A stretch of DNA of 64,000 bases from Myxococcales bacterium (GTDB taxonomy: Bacteria > Myxococcota_A > Polyangia > Palsa-1104 > JAEUJZ01), in the NCBI GenBank assembly GCA_016794505.1, contig JAEUJZ010000165.1, forward strand, positions 62,001 to 126,000. Direction: 5' to 3'. Both the position numbers and the translations under genes were made by a program. Shown here piece after piece: positions 42,574 through 51,330 of the stretch. Below the pieces are notes generated by a model. It did not search any database. It worked only from the letters and a program-made list of their open reading frames with translations, and was not told the DNA's origin. Position 1 is the stretch's first letter; every line of letters starts with the position of its first letter.

Positions 42574-44907
42574 ATGGTGCAGAACGTTTCTCGGGGTCGC
42601 GTTGCTCGCTGGGTGTTGTGTGGAGCGGCAGGTTGGGGGTTGCCGCTGATGATGGCAGGGGCCCCGATGACCGGCTGCGGCCCATCGGCGTCGTCTACCG
42701 TGCAGCGCCCCGGACCGATTGGTGAATCGACGACCTCTCGCGTTCGCTCGTTTTCTGATTCTCGTCCGATCACGTCGCTGGCTGCGGCATCGGGCCTGGT
42801 CTGGGCGGGTACGCCGCGTGGTCTGATCCGCTGGTCGATGTCGTCCGAGACGCCGACCCCGACGCTCTTGACCACCATCGATGGACTGCCCGCCGACAAG
42901 ATCGCTTCGCTTTCTCTCGACGACAAAGGCGGAGTCTGGGTGACCACTCCCAAAGGAGTGGCGCGCTACACCGGGGGAAGCTGGACCAACTATCCCCGTC
43001 CGCCCGTCGGCGATCTGATTGCCGGAATCGTCGCATCCCCGGATGGCGAAAGCGCCTGGGTGGGAGGCAGCGATGCCCTGGCCTTCCTGCGCGACGGCCA
43101 GTGGGAACGGTATGCATCCGGCACGACGGTCACCGCGATGGCGGGCGACGGCCGCGGGGGGGTCTGGATCGGCACCAGCGGCAAGGGCATCCTGCGCGTA
43201 GTCAAAGACGATCTATTGACCTTTGGGCTCGGTGAAGGAAACGACATCGACAACGTGCGCGCCCTAGTGGCAGACAATGCAGGTGCGCTGCTCGCCGTCG
43301 GTGAAGGCCCAGGGGGTCAGCGCGTCGCGTTCTATGACGGCAACCGCTTCTGGTCGTACAAAGTGCAGGTCCCTGGAAACGGCGTCATCGAGTGGGTGCA
43401 GCGCGTCGGCAATGACCTGTACTTGGGCGCTGGCACAGCGGTCTGGTCGATGAAGCGCTTGTCGAATAGCGGCCGCGCGGCCGGCCCTCTGCGCTTTGAT
43501 TTCAGCGGCACGGGGTCGATGGGGGCCCCTAAAGCACAGCCGCTCAAGAGCCTGAAGCCTGCCGATGAGAAGCCTGCAGCGGCCGCTCCAGCAGCACCGG
43601 CTCCGACGGCAGCACCGCCTCCGGCGGCCCCAGCGGCTCCGGCGAAAGAGGCGCCCGCCAAGGGCAAAAAGGGAAAGACCAAGACGGGCTGGTTGCAGTC
43701 ACCCAGCGACGCGTCCCAGCCCAAGATGGCCGCTGCACAGGTTGAGGACGAGGCGCCGCCACGCCCGGTGCGTACGTGGCTGGTGGCTGGTCCGGGTGGC
43801 AGCGGCTCGCCACCGATCTTTGACTCTGAACAGATCGACCTGCGCCTGCCCGATGGCGTAACCACGGTGGCATCCGACGGAGAAGCGCTGTACGTCGGGA
43901 CGCGTTTCCTCGGCGTTTCGCGCATCACGCGCGGCAAGCAGACCCCGCTGCGTCTGTTCGATCTGACGGCAGCGGCCGAGCGCCTGACCATTGCCTGCGC
44001 CAGCAACAACGACTGCTATGTCGCGACGGGTGGCACGACCGCGTGGCGCTTTGACGGACAGACGTTTGAGGTCAGCGATGTCGACCCCGAAAAGGGCTCG
44101 CACGTGCTGGCCGTGGTGCGCGATCCAACGGGAGCCGTCATTGCATTGCATCGCGGCGCGTCGAGCAAAGAAGTCCGCATCTCGCGCGTGGGCACCAATG
44201 GCAAGTGGTCGCCTGTCGGTGTGACCTCGCTGGAAGTGCCGTCGGGAGTGCCGGATCTATCGTTCGCTAGCTTCTCGCCGCGCGGTCAGCTTTGGGTGGG
44301 TCTGCGCTATGTCGATAAAGATCAGGATGCACGCGCGTTCGGCGCCGCCGAAGTAGCCGTCGACGATGGCCGCGTCATCTACTATCGCCAGAGGCCGCAG
44401 GGGGTCACCAAGAATGTCTCGCAGGGCGTCAACATCCCCATCGACGTGACCGCCATCGCATGGAAGGGGCCCGACGAAGCATGGCTGGCCTCGCGCAGCG
44501 GCGCGGTCCGTCTGCAGAACAGCAAGACCGTCAAGACCTTCACCGAAAACGATGGCCTAGAGTCCGAGCTTGTCCACGATGTCGTCGAAGGGCTCGGCGG
44601 CAACATCTGGATCGCCACCAGCCGCGGCATCGGCGTCTGGGACGGTCAGCGCTGGAGCTTCCCCAAGGCCATGCCGTACAACGCCAAGGCCACCGCCCTG
44701 GCTCGCGATCCCGATAGCCGCGTGTGGATCGGCACCGACAAAGGCGTGTACGAAGTCGTCAACGAAAAGCAATTCACGTACATCAGCAGCCGCTCGGGCT
44801 TGCTCGATGACAAGGTCTTGAACCTGGGCATCGACGTGCGCGGTCGCGTCTGGGTGCTGACCGAAAAAGGCATCTCGGTCATCGAAGGCGCGCAGGCCAG
44901 CAAGTAA
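42574..44907 (+). CDS. Beta-propeller (Reg_prop-like) lipoprotein
   Basis: About 777 residues. Signal peptide with lipobox MTGCG. The mature part repeats blades of the two-component-regulator propeller type: GLVWAGTPRGLIRWSM, KGGVWVTTPKGVARY, GGVWIGTSGKGILRVV, GNIWIATSRGIGVWDG, SRVWIGTDKGVYEVV, GRVWVLTEKGISVIEG. An Ala/Pro/Lys-rich insert (about 43560-43690) divides two propeller halves. No kinase or membrane part follows, so it is not a full hybrid sensor; an extracellular binding or scaffold role is inferred. Choosing ATG 42562 would add four residues. A strong terminator follows the stop. Confidence 0.85.
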   Translation: MVQNVSRGRVARWVLCGAAGWGLPLMMAGAPMTGCGPSASSTVQRPGPIGESTTSRVRSFSDSRPITSLAAASGLVWAGTPRGLIRWSMSSETPTPTLLTTIDGLPADKIASLSLDDKGGVWVTTPKGVARYTGGSWTNYPRPPVGDLIAGIVASPDGESAWVGGSDALAFLRDGQWERYASGTTVTAMAGDGRGGVWIGTSGKGILRVVKDDLLTFGLGEGNDIDNVRALVADNAGALLAVGEGPGGQRVAFYDGNRFWSYKVQVPGNGVIEWVQRVGNDLYLGAGTAVWSMKRLSNSGRAAGPLRFDFSGTGSMGAPKAQPLKSLKPADEKPAAAAPAAPAPTAAPPPAAPAAPAKEAPAKGKKGKTKTGWLQSPSDASQPKMAAAQVEDEAPPRPVRTWLVAGPGGSGSPPIFDSEQIDLRLPDGVTTVASDGEALYVGTRFLGVSRITRGKQTPLRLFDLTAAAERLTIACASNNDCYVATGGTTAWRFDGQTFEVSDVDPEKGSHVLAVVRDPTGAVIALHRGASSKEVRISRVGTNGKWSPVGVTSLEVPSGVPDLSFASFSPRGQLWVGLRYVDKDQDARAFGAAEVAVDDGRVIYYRQRPQGVTKNVSQGVNIPIDVTAIAWKGPDEAWLASRSGAVRLQNSKTVKTFTENDGLESELVHDVVEGLGGNIWIATSRGIGVWDGQRWSFPKAMPYNAKATALARDPDSRVWIGTDKGVYEVVNEKQFTYISSRSGLLDDKVLNLGIDVRGRVWVLTEKGISVIEGAQASK

Positions 44908-44953
44908 CCCAGACCGTGCTGTGAACCGTCCCGGTTTGTGGGACGAAAGCGCC

Positions 44954-45002
44954 ATCCCCCACCCGTGCGGCCCCACGCCGATGAGTGGGGGATTTGTTTT
45001 TT
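44954..45002 (+). terminator. Rho-independent terminator
   Basis: A perfect 9-bp stem, ATCCCCCAC (44954-44962) with GTGGGGGAT (44985-44993), encloses a 22-nt loop that can itself pair (CGTG/CACG). A T-rich run, TTGTTTTTT, follows. It ends transcripts of the propeller lipoprotein gene, just before the convergent DHH gene. Confidence 0.85.
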
Positions 45003-45012
45003 GGGGGCCTGG

Positions 45013-46032
45013 CTAAAGCAGCGGAGTCGGCGGCTGCGCGATCGAAAGCTCCGCCACCATGCGGGCCACAAGCTCGTCGTAGAGCGCCTTTAGCTCGGCC
45101 TCGGTGCGTACGCTGCCGTGCAGGCGTCCACCCGCGCTCATGCCATGGCCCCCGGCGGTCCCCTTGCTGCCGACGACGCGGCGAATCAGCTCGCCCGCAT
45201 GCGATGCTTCGTCCTCGCTGCGGATCGACAGAAAGACCTGGCCTTCGTGCTCACCGATGCAGATGCAGTACCGCGCGTGCTCATAGGCCAGCATCAGCTC
45301 GGCGATCTCGGCGACCAAGTCCGGGTACGGCACGCTGCCCAGGTTGATCGCCAACAGGTCGCCCCAGCAGATGGCCATGCGACAGGCGCGGTCGAGCGCC
45401 GCAAAGTGTTCGCGGCTGAGCTTGGGGTTGGTGATGGCGTACAGCTTGGCGTGATCGGCCAGCGCGTTCAGCTCTAGATACGCCTGCCGCTCGTGCGGGC
45501 CACACTCGCGCCCAAGGTCGCGCGTCTCGGTCTTGACACCGTACAGAAACGCCGTTGCCAGCGCAGGCGTCCACGGGATGCCGGCCTCTTTTAGATACGT
45601 CCAGACAATCGTGCAGGAAGCGCCAAACTCGGGCCGGATATCGCACCACGACACCTGCTGTGAGAGCGGCCGCAGCGGGTGGTGGTCGATCACGATATCG
45701 GGCAGTCGGCTCAGCGGCAGCGAGTTGTTGCCCGTGCCCGGCTGTGTATCGAGCAGCGCAACGATCGAGTAGCTGCTCAGGTCCAGGCTCTCAAGCGGGC
45801 GCAGGTCGAAGCCCAGCTCACGCACCATGGCGCGGTTCTCGGCGCGGCCGATGATCCCGGCCATACCGATGGTGCAGACCATACCTTCGCGCTCAAGCAG
45901 CTTGGACAAACCCAAGGCCGCGGCCAGCGAGTCGGGATCTGGATTGTCGTGGGGCAGCAGCAGCGCACGCGGTCCCAAGCTGCGCGCTCGCTCGCGGACC
46001 ATCGTCAGAGCTGCACCCAAGTGAAAACCCAT
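45013..46032 (-). CDS. DHH/DHHA1 phosphoesterase (NrnA-like)
   Basis: 339 residues. The DHH motifs read LLPHDNPDPDSLAAALGLSK, VALLDTQPGTG and IVIDHHPLR, followed by a DHHA1 domain with GGHGMSAGGRLHG. These are manganese-dependent phosphoesterases; NrnA-type members degrade oligoribonucleotides and linear dinucleotides such as pGpG or pAp. That would fit with the c-di-GMP cyclase in this region but is not proof. The DHHA1 glycines and the final His are intact. The ATG at 46032 lacks a good Shine-Dalgarno. Confidence 0.9.
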   Translation of the reverse strand: MGFHLGAALTMVRERARSLGPRALLLPHDNPDPDSLAAALGLSKLLEREGMVCTIGMAGIIGRAENRAMVRELGFDLRPLESLDLSSYSIVALLDTQPGTGNNSLPLSRLPDIVIDHHPLRPLSQQVSWCDIRPEFGASCTIVWTYLKEAGIPWTPALATAFLYGVKTETRDLGRECGPHERQAYLELNALADHAKLYAITNPKLSREHFAALDRACRMAICWGDLLAINLGSVPYPDLVAEIAELMLAYEHARYCICIGEHEGQVFLSIRSEDEASHAGELIRRVVGSKGTAGGHGMSAGGRLHGSVRTEAELKALYDELVARMVAELSIAQPPTPLL

Positions 46033-46228
46033 TTTGGATGACGGTATCGTGCCTCGCCGCCCAAGTAAAGCAGGCCCATCGTCCGGTCTTGGAACGATGG
46101 TTCGGAAAACGATGGTTCGGAGTCCGTCCGCGGTGCTTGACGAGATCTTTCCCGCCGCGCACGATGTGCGCCGTTTTCACACAGAAGTCGAAATCCAGAA
46201 CCAACGATACGAACGGAATGAGGACCCT

Positions 46229-48004
46229 ATGAGTCGAGCACCACTGCGGATTGTCGGGCTGTTGTTTGCGCTGCTTGGAATGGCTGCATCCTGTGCAACG
46301 CCGGGGCAAGAGAGCCTTGAAGACCTAACGAAAAAGGACACGCCGTGTAGCTGCACCGTCGGCGCACGGCGCTGTCGCGGCGGTCAGATCCAAGTCTGCG
46401 AGCAGCAGTCGGCCACCTGCGCCGAGTGGGGTCCCATCGTCGGCTGCCCCGGTGCCGTCATGTGCCGCGACAGCGAAAGCTGCGACGTCGACTGCAACGG
46501 CAAGGACCAGTGCGCGGCCGGCATCTCACGCTGCGCGGACGACTCGACCGCCGAGATCTGCCGCATCGGTCAAAGCGGCTGCCTTGAGTGGTCGCGTCAG
46601 TCCTGCCAGAACAAAAACTTCTGCGATCCGCGGGGTGGGCAGTGCGTGCCGGCCGTGCCCTGCGATGGCGAGTGTCCCAAGGGCTTTGGCTGCCAGAACT
46701 CAGGCATCTGCTCGGGCGGGCGTCCCGACGACATGGTGGTCAACGTCAAGACCGTGCAAGTCAGCGGCAAGGTCACGCTGAACGGCAAAGATCCCGAAGC
46801 CACCGCCGACTGCAGCGAGACGCGGAACCCGTATGAACGCAAGGCCCAGGTGCAGTTTGTCGAGATCAACAAGGGATACACCTTCACCTTCGGCACACGC
46901 TGCCAAGAGGCCGGCTATGACGTTGGCGGCACGCTGTATCCCGGCACCTATCGCGTCTCCGTCAGCCGCGGTAGCTCGTACCAGACCAGCAACCTGCCCT
47001 CCACCGGCTTTGTTGCCAACGCCATGCTCACCGTCGCTGCCGACCTGACGGGACAGGTCTTTGATGTCAAGACCGTACAGCTTGGCGGCAAGGTCACCTT
47101 GAATGGCAAAGACCCCGAAGTCACCAGCGATTGCAGCGGCACCCGCAATCCCTATGAGCGCAAAGCACAGGTTCAGTTCGTCGAGACCAGCAAGGGATAT
47201 ACGTTCACGTACGGACCACGCTGCCTTGACACCGGTTTTGAGTTCAGCGGCATGATCTTCCCCGGCACCTATCGCGTCTCCGTCAGCCGCGGGAGCTCGT
47301 ACCAGACCAGCAACCTGCCCTCCACCGGCTTTGTTGCAACGGGCGCTCTAACCGTCGCTGCGGACCTGAGCGGCCAGGTCTTTGATGTCCGCACGATTCA
47401 AGTCCTGGGCAAGGTGACGCTAAACGGCAAGGACCCGGAAGTGACGACGGAGTGCAGCGCGACCCGCAATCCCTATGAGCGCAAGGTCCAGGTGCAGTTT
47501 GTCGAGACCAGCAAGGGATATACGTTCACGTACGGATCTCGCTGCGTGGACTCTGGATTTGAATTCAGCGGCGCGCTGTATCCCGGCACCTATCAAGTGC
47601 TAGTCAACCGCGGCAGCTCGTACCAGACCAGCAACCTGCCCTCCGCGGGATACATCGCGACGAGCGGCCTTGCGATCAGCGCCGACCTGATGGGCCAGGT
47701 GTTCGACGTCAAGACGCTGCGCGTAGCCGGTCGCGTGACGCTCAACGGCAAGGATCCCGAGGTGACGACGGACTGCAGCGACACGCGCAACCCCTACGAG
47801 CGCAAGGCCCAGGTGCGGCTCAACGACGCGGTGCGCGGCTATACGTTCACGTTTGGTTCGCTGTGTCTAGACAGCGACTGGGCGTTTGAAGGGCAGATCT
47901 ACCCCGGCACGTATCAGATCACAGCCAGCCGCGGCAGCTCGTACCAGACCAGCAACCTGCCCTCGACGGGCTACGTAATGATCGAGCGCGTGCAGCTTCC
48001 CTAA
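46229..48004 (+). CDS. Cys-rich lipoprotein with four tandem ~107-residue repeats
   Basis: About 591 residues. Lipobox AASC after MSRAPLRIVGLLFALLGMA. Then a Cys-rich module (CSCTVGARRC, CEQQSATCAEW, CNGKDQCAAGISRC and so on) of the kind found in Myxococcota surface proteins. Four tandem repeats of about 107 residues follow, 46736 to the stop, each with VTLNGKDPE, CS-TRNPYERK, GYTFT(F/Y)G, YPGTY or FPGTY, and a fully identical RGSSYQTSNLP. The ATG at 46229 has GAGGA about 5 nt upstream. A TTGACG at 46137 may be its -35. The VWA lipoprotein gene starts 50 nt downstream and is probably co-transcribed. Confidence 0.88.
   Translation: MSRAPLRIVGLLFALLGMAASCATPGQESLEDLTKKDTPCSCTVGARRCRGGQIQVCEQQSATCAEWGPIVGCPGAVMCRDSESCDVDCNGKDQCAAGISRCADDSTAEICRIGQSGCLEWSRQSCQNKNFCDPRGGQCVPAVPCDGECPKGFGCQNSGICSGGRPDDMVVNVKTVQVSGKVTLNGKDPEATADCSETRNPYERKAQVQFVEINKGYTFTFGTRCQEAGYDVGGTLYPGTYRVSVSRGSSYQTSNLPSTGFVANAMLTVAADLTGQVFDVKTVQLGGKVTLNGKDPEVTSDCSGTRNPYERKAQVQFVETSKGYTFTYGPRCLDTGFEFSGMIFPGTYRVSVSRGSSYQTSNLPSTGFVATGALTVAADLSGQVFDVRTIQVLGKVTLNGKDPEVTTECSATRNPYERKVQVQFVETSKGYTFTYGSRCVDSGFEFSGALYPGTYQVLVNRGSSYQTSNLPSAGYIATSGLAISADLMGQVFDVKTLRVAGRVTLNGKDPEVTTDCSDTRNPYERKAQVRLNDAVRGYTFTFGSLCLDSDWAFEGQIYPGTYQITASRGSSYQTSNLPSTGYVMIERVQLP
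46736..48001 (+). repeat. Four tandem in-frame 321-nt repeats
   Basis: Units start at 46736, 47057, 47378 and 47699: three exact 321-nt steps. The last unit is slightly shorter and diverged. Units share long blocks of near-identical coding sequence, notably around RNPYERK and RGSSYQTSNLP, which suggests recent duplication or ongoing gene conversion. Confidence 0.95.
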
Positions 48005-48054
48005 GCCCGCGGCCGTGTCGGCTGCAACAAACGACCGGCCATGAAAGACCTGCC

Positions 48055-49791
48055 ATGAACACGAAGTCCCTGCTTCGCACTCTGGGCCTGCCTGTCGGCG
48101 CGCTGCTCGGCGTTGGCGCGCTGGCCGCGGCGCTTCCGTCCTGCACGGGCCCCAACCACAACCATGGGCAAAACAACGTCCCCGACTTGGCCGTTTCCGA
48201 GCCGGATCTAGCCGACCCACGCGGCGCGATCTGCTCTGACCCGGTGAAAAAGACGATCGATGAGACGGGCGCTCGCCTGACGGTGGGCGACGGCGAGCAG
48301 TCGGCCTTGGCTGGTACCAGCGTGCTGGTGCCGCCGGGAGCGCTGGCTGCGTCGACCGTCTTAGGCATCACCTGCGGACGCGAGCTGGCGACGGGCAGCA
48401 TGGAACAAGCCCTGGGCCCTAGCGCACGCTTCTTGCCGCTGTCGCAGATCTTGCTGTCGACGGTGACGATCACGCTGCCATACAACCCCAGCCTGATTCC
48501 CGAGACCGAGAGGCCACGCGTCGCGGTGCTGCGCGGCACCATGCGCGACTTCATTCCCGACGGCGATCTGGTCGTCGATCGCGCGACCAAGACGGTCACC
48601 TTCGACACCGCCGAGTTCGGCGACTTCCAGGTCATCGGCAAAAAGGCGAGCAATCCTCCGGGTGGCAGCGGCGGCGTCGACATCTTGTTTGTCGTCGACA
48701 ACTCGCCCTCCATGGCTCCCAAACAGCGGGCTCTGGCGGCGGGAATTGGCGCGCTCATCCGCAAGCTCGATCAGACGGACGTCAGCTATCACATCGGCGT
48801 GGTCAGCACCGATGTCGGCACCAACACGGCCCCCGGCACTCCTTGGGGTGGCAGCATCGGTGCCTGCGACAGCTACGCGGGCGATGATGGTGCCTTGCAA
48901 GCGCAGGCCTGCACGGGGCGCAGTTTGCCGACAGTGGACTCGCGAGCAGCCTGCGCGGCGCAGTGCCCCGATGCGAAGTTCGTTCCCACCGATGGCAACC
49001 GCTTTATTTGGCGCGATAGCGGCAAGACCAACGTGCCGGCTGATCTGAAGTTCGATCCGGGCAGCGGCAAGATGATCGACTTCGGTCCCGAAAATGCACT
49101 GAAGTGCATCGCCGTGCTCGGCGACGGCGGCTGCGGCATCGAAAGCCCGCTGGATGCGACACGACGCGCGCTCGACGGGCACCGCGCGGAAAACAGCGGC
49201 TTCCTGCGCAAGGACTCGCTCTTGGCAGTGGTTTATTTGACCGATGAAGACGACTGCTCGGTGCAGCTTGCGCGGCGCAACGAAAACAACCCAGTGACCC
49301 GCGACTGTTCAACGCCAGACCAAGACGCTTCGTTCGACTGTTACAACTTGGACTATCGCTGCCTGGCGCGCAGCCTGCGCTGCGATCAGCCCATGAACAC
49401 CACGGGCCAGAAGACCAACTGCAAAGAGCGCGTCGACAACTACCTGGAATCGGTGAGCAAATACAGCGGCTTCCTGAAGTCGCTGCGTCCCGCGGAAAAG
49501 CTCTTGGTCAGCGGCATCTGGACGCGCCCAGCCATTGAAGAAGGCGGCAAGGTCGTGATCAGTCGCTCGGGCGGTGGCACCACGTCGCCGGTCCTCAACC
49601 GGGCCGGGGGCGCAGACGCAAGCTGTTACAACGTGGGCAGCACCACCGTCATCGGCCAAGCCCAGCGCCGCCTGACCAGCTTTGCCAAGAGCATTGCCGG
49701 CAGCCGCGAGTACAGCATCTGCGACATCGACAACTACGGCAGCGCGCTGTCCGAGATCGCGCAGACCATCCTCGACCGCATCAAGAAATAA
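48055..49791 (+). CDS. VWA-domain surface lipoprotein
   Basis: 578 residues. Lipobox AALPSC, Cys30. A ZU5-like segment (VPPGALAASTVLGITCG, with the later VTFDTAEFGDFQVIGK) precedes a von Willebrand A domain whose MIDAS is DILFVVDNSPSM at 209-220, followed by YHIGVVSTDVGTN and AVVYLTDEDDCS. A long Cys-rich insertion lies between these VWA strands. VWA domains bind protein ligands through a metal ion, so adhesion or complex formation at the cell surface is likely. It follows the repeat lipoprotein by 50 nt. The stop lies inside the hairpin region that probably terminates rnpB from the other strand. Confidence 0.88.
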   Translation: MNTKSLLRTLGLPVGALLGVGALAAALPSCTGPNHNHGQNNVPDLAVSEPDLADPRGAICSDPVKKTIDETGARLTVGDGEQSALAGTSVLVPPGALAASTVLGITCGRELATGSMEQALGPSARFLPLSQILLSTVTITLPYNPSLIPETERPRVAVLRGTMRDFIPDGDLVVDRATKTVTFDTAEFGDFQVIGKKASNPPGGSGGVDILFVVDNSPSMAPKQRALAAGIGALIRKLDQTDVSYHIGVVSTDVGTNTAPGTPWGGSIGACDSYAGDDGALQAQACTGRSLPTVDSRAACAAQCPDAKFVPTDGNRFIWRDSGKTNVPADLKFDPGSGKMIDFGPENALKCIAVLGDGGCGIESPLDATRRALDGHRAENSGFLRKDSLLAVVYLTDEDDCSVQLARRNENNPVTRDCSTPDQDASFDCYNLDYRCLARSLRCDQPMNTTGQKTNCKERVDNYLESVSKYSGFLKSLRPAEKLLVSGIWTRPAIEEGGKVVISRSGGGTTSPVLNRAGGADASCYNVGSTTVIGQAQRRLTSFAKSIAGSREYSICDIDNYGSALSEIAQTILDRIKK

Positions 49792-49830
49792 GCGGCCTTC
49801 TGGGCGACGCGGGTCAGGCGAAGTGGCCGC
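49784..49830 (-). terminator. Probable terminator of rnpB
   Basis: On the minus strand, GCGGCC (49825-49830) pairs with GGCCGC (49792-49797), extended by a GAAG/TTC stretch with a small bulge, and is followed by TTATTTCTT. It lies 14 nt beyond the 3' end of the RNase P RNA and overlaps the stop codon of the VWA gene. Confidence 0.5.
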
Positions 49831-49843
49831 GCAGTGGGGGAAT

Positions 49844-50316
49844 GTTCTCGTCGGAGTCGTCGGTAAGCCGGGTTCTGTTCCGCTGCCGTCCCGCCTTCGC
49901 CGATGATGACATCGACGAGGCGCTGGGCAGAGGTGGCGGTCATTCATCTAGGCCGCCAATTACTCGGCGGCTCAAGCAACCTACCTGAGAGCCCCGCCTG
50001 CGACGGCTCTTTCGAGCGTATCGCCGACGGGCGAGCGGGCCGCCCTGACTCTCGACTTGGTCTTGCTTCGGATGGGGTTTTCCATGCGGAGGCTGTTACC
50101 AGCTTCCCGGTGCGCTCTTACCGCACCTTTTCACCCTTACCTTTCGCCGCCTTGCGAGCAAGACAGCGACGGGCGGTATGTTTTCTGTGGCACTTTCCTG
50201 CGAGTCACCTCGACCGGCCGTTAGCCGGCATCCTGCCCTGTGAAGCCCGGACTTTCCTCCCGCGCCTCCGACGAATCGGCTGCGCCGACGACCACCTCTT
50301 CGACTCCGACGAGAAC
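49844..50316 (-). ncRNA. rnpB: RNase P RNA, bacterial type A, with an extra P2-P4 hairpin
   Basis: Catalytic RNA that trims the 5' leader of tRNAs. Ends are set by a perfect 16-bp P1 helix (50301-50316 with 49844-49859) and P2 by AGAGGTGG/CCACCTCT (50292-50299 with 49929-49936). Conserved core pieces on the minus strand: GAGGAAAGTCCGGGC (P4 5' side), AAAGGTAAGGGTGAAAAGG, TGCGGTAAGAGCGCACC, CAGGTAGGTTGCTTGAGCC, CTAGATGAATGACC and ACAGAACCCGGCTTAC (P4 3' side). An unusually long hairpin (49883-49930) is inserted between the P2 and P4 3' strands, as for the optional helix P19. At about 473 nt it is longer than E. coli M1 RNA. Confidence 0.97.
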
Positions 50317-50433
50317 CGCGGCAGGGTAATCGAGTCGGCCAAGCGATACAAGCCCGGCTCGCCCGCAGTCTTGTGATCCGGGCGCGGCGCTTGTCGATAG
50401 AATGGGGACCCGATTTCAAGCGACGGAGAGCGG

Positions 50434-51306
50434 ATGACGCGCGTGCTTTCAGAACTGATCGAGCTATTGGCCCTGGAGCGCATCGAAGAGAACCTGTTTC
50501 GCGGTCAGAGCCAAGACCTGGGCTGGGGCCAAGTCTTCGGCGGACAGGTCCTGGGCCAAGCGCTGAGCGCGGCGGTGCAGACCGTGGATCCGCAGCGCCA
50601 TGTTCACTCGCTGCATGCCTATTTCTTGCGACCGGGCGATGCCAAGCGACCCATCGTGTATTCCGTCGATCGCTTGCGTGACGGAGGCAGCTTTTCGACG
50701 CGGCGCGTAGTGGCCGTGCAGGGCGGGCAGCCGATCTTCAACCTCGCTGCGTCGTTTCACCTCGACGAGCCAGGGCTCGATCATGCTGATGCCATGCCCG
50801 CTTCCATCGGTCCCGACGGCCTTCTGTCCGAGCTTGAGCTGTGGCAGAAGTACGCGCAGCGCCTGCCGGAAGGCGCCCGCAGCCGGGCCCTGGCCGAGCG
50901 CCCGATCGAGCTTCGCCCCGTCGAGCCCATCGATCCGTTTGCCCCGCACAAGAGCAGCGCATCGCACGCCGTGTGGCTGCGCGCCGCCGGCCCCCTGCCC
51001 GACGATCCGGCGCTGCATCGCTACCTGCTTGCCTACTGCTCAGACTTTGCCTTTGTTCCGACGGCAATGCGACCACACGGCAAGACCTGGATCGACCCGC
51101 GCATGCAAGTGGCCAGCTTGGATCACGTGATGTGGTTCCATCGTCCATTCCGCATGGACGACTGGCTGCTGCATGTCATGCACAGCCCATCTGCCTCGGG
51201 AGCGCGCGGGCTGGTGCGCGGCAGCATCTTTTCACGCGACGGGCGCCTCGTTGCCTCGACCGGGCAAGAGGGCCTGATCCGCGAGCGGACGCGACCGCGC
51301 TCGTAA
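50434..51306 (+). CDS. tesB: Acyl-CoA thioesterase II
   Basis: 290 residues, the usual length of TesB. Double hot-dog motifs: LFRGQSQDLGWGQVFGGQVL, VHSLHAYFLRPGDAKRPIVY, GGSFSTRRVVAVQGGQPIFN, and in the second half YLLAYCSDFAFVP and LDHVMWFHRPFRMDDWLLH, ending in RLVASTGQEGLIR. The catalytic Asp-Thr/Ser-Gln set is present (Asp in CSD, the last Gln in GQEG). It hydrolyses acyl-CoA to free acid and CoA. The ATG has GGAG 6 nt upstream. It stands alone between rnpB and the repeat-protein gene. Confidence 0.95.
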   Translation: MTRVLSELIELLALERIEENLFRGQSQDLGWGQVFGGQVLGQALSAAVQTVDPQRHVHSLHAYFLRPGDAKRPIVYSVDRLRDGGSFSTRRVVAVQGGQPIFNLAASFHLDEPGLDHADAMPASIGPDGLLSELELWQKYAQRLPEGARSRALAERPIELRPVEPIDPFAPHKSSASHAVWLRAAGPLPDDPALHRYLLAYCSDFAFVPTAMRPHGKTWIDPRMQVASLDHVMWFHRPFRMDDWLLHVMHSPSASGARGLVRGSIFSRDGRLVASTGQEGLIRERTRPRS

Positions 51307-51330
51307 GCGGTCCGCGACCGACCGATACCG

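Noticed and set aside
46736..48001. CRISPR-like or mobile repeat array
   Set aside because: The units are 321 nt, contiguous, in frame and protein-coding, with no spacers.
49903..50376. Open frames on both strands across 49903-50376
   Set aside because: The region is explained by RNase P RNA with matching helices and conserved core sequences.
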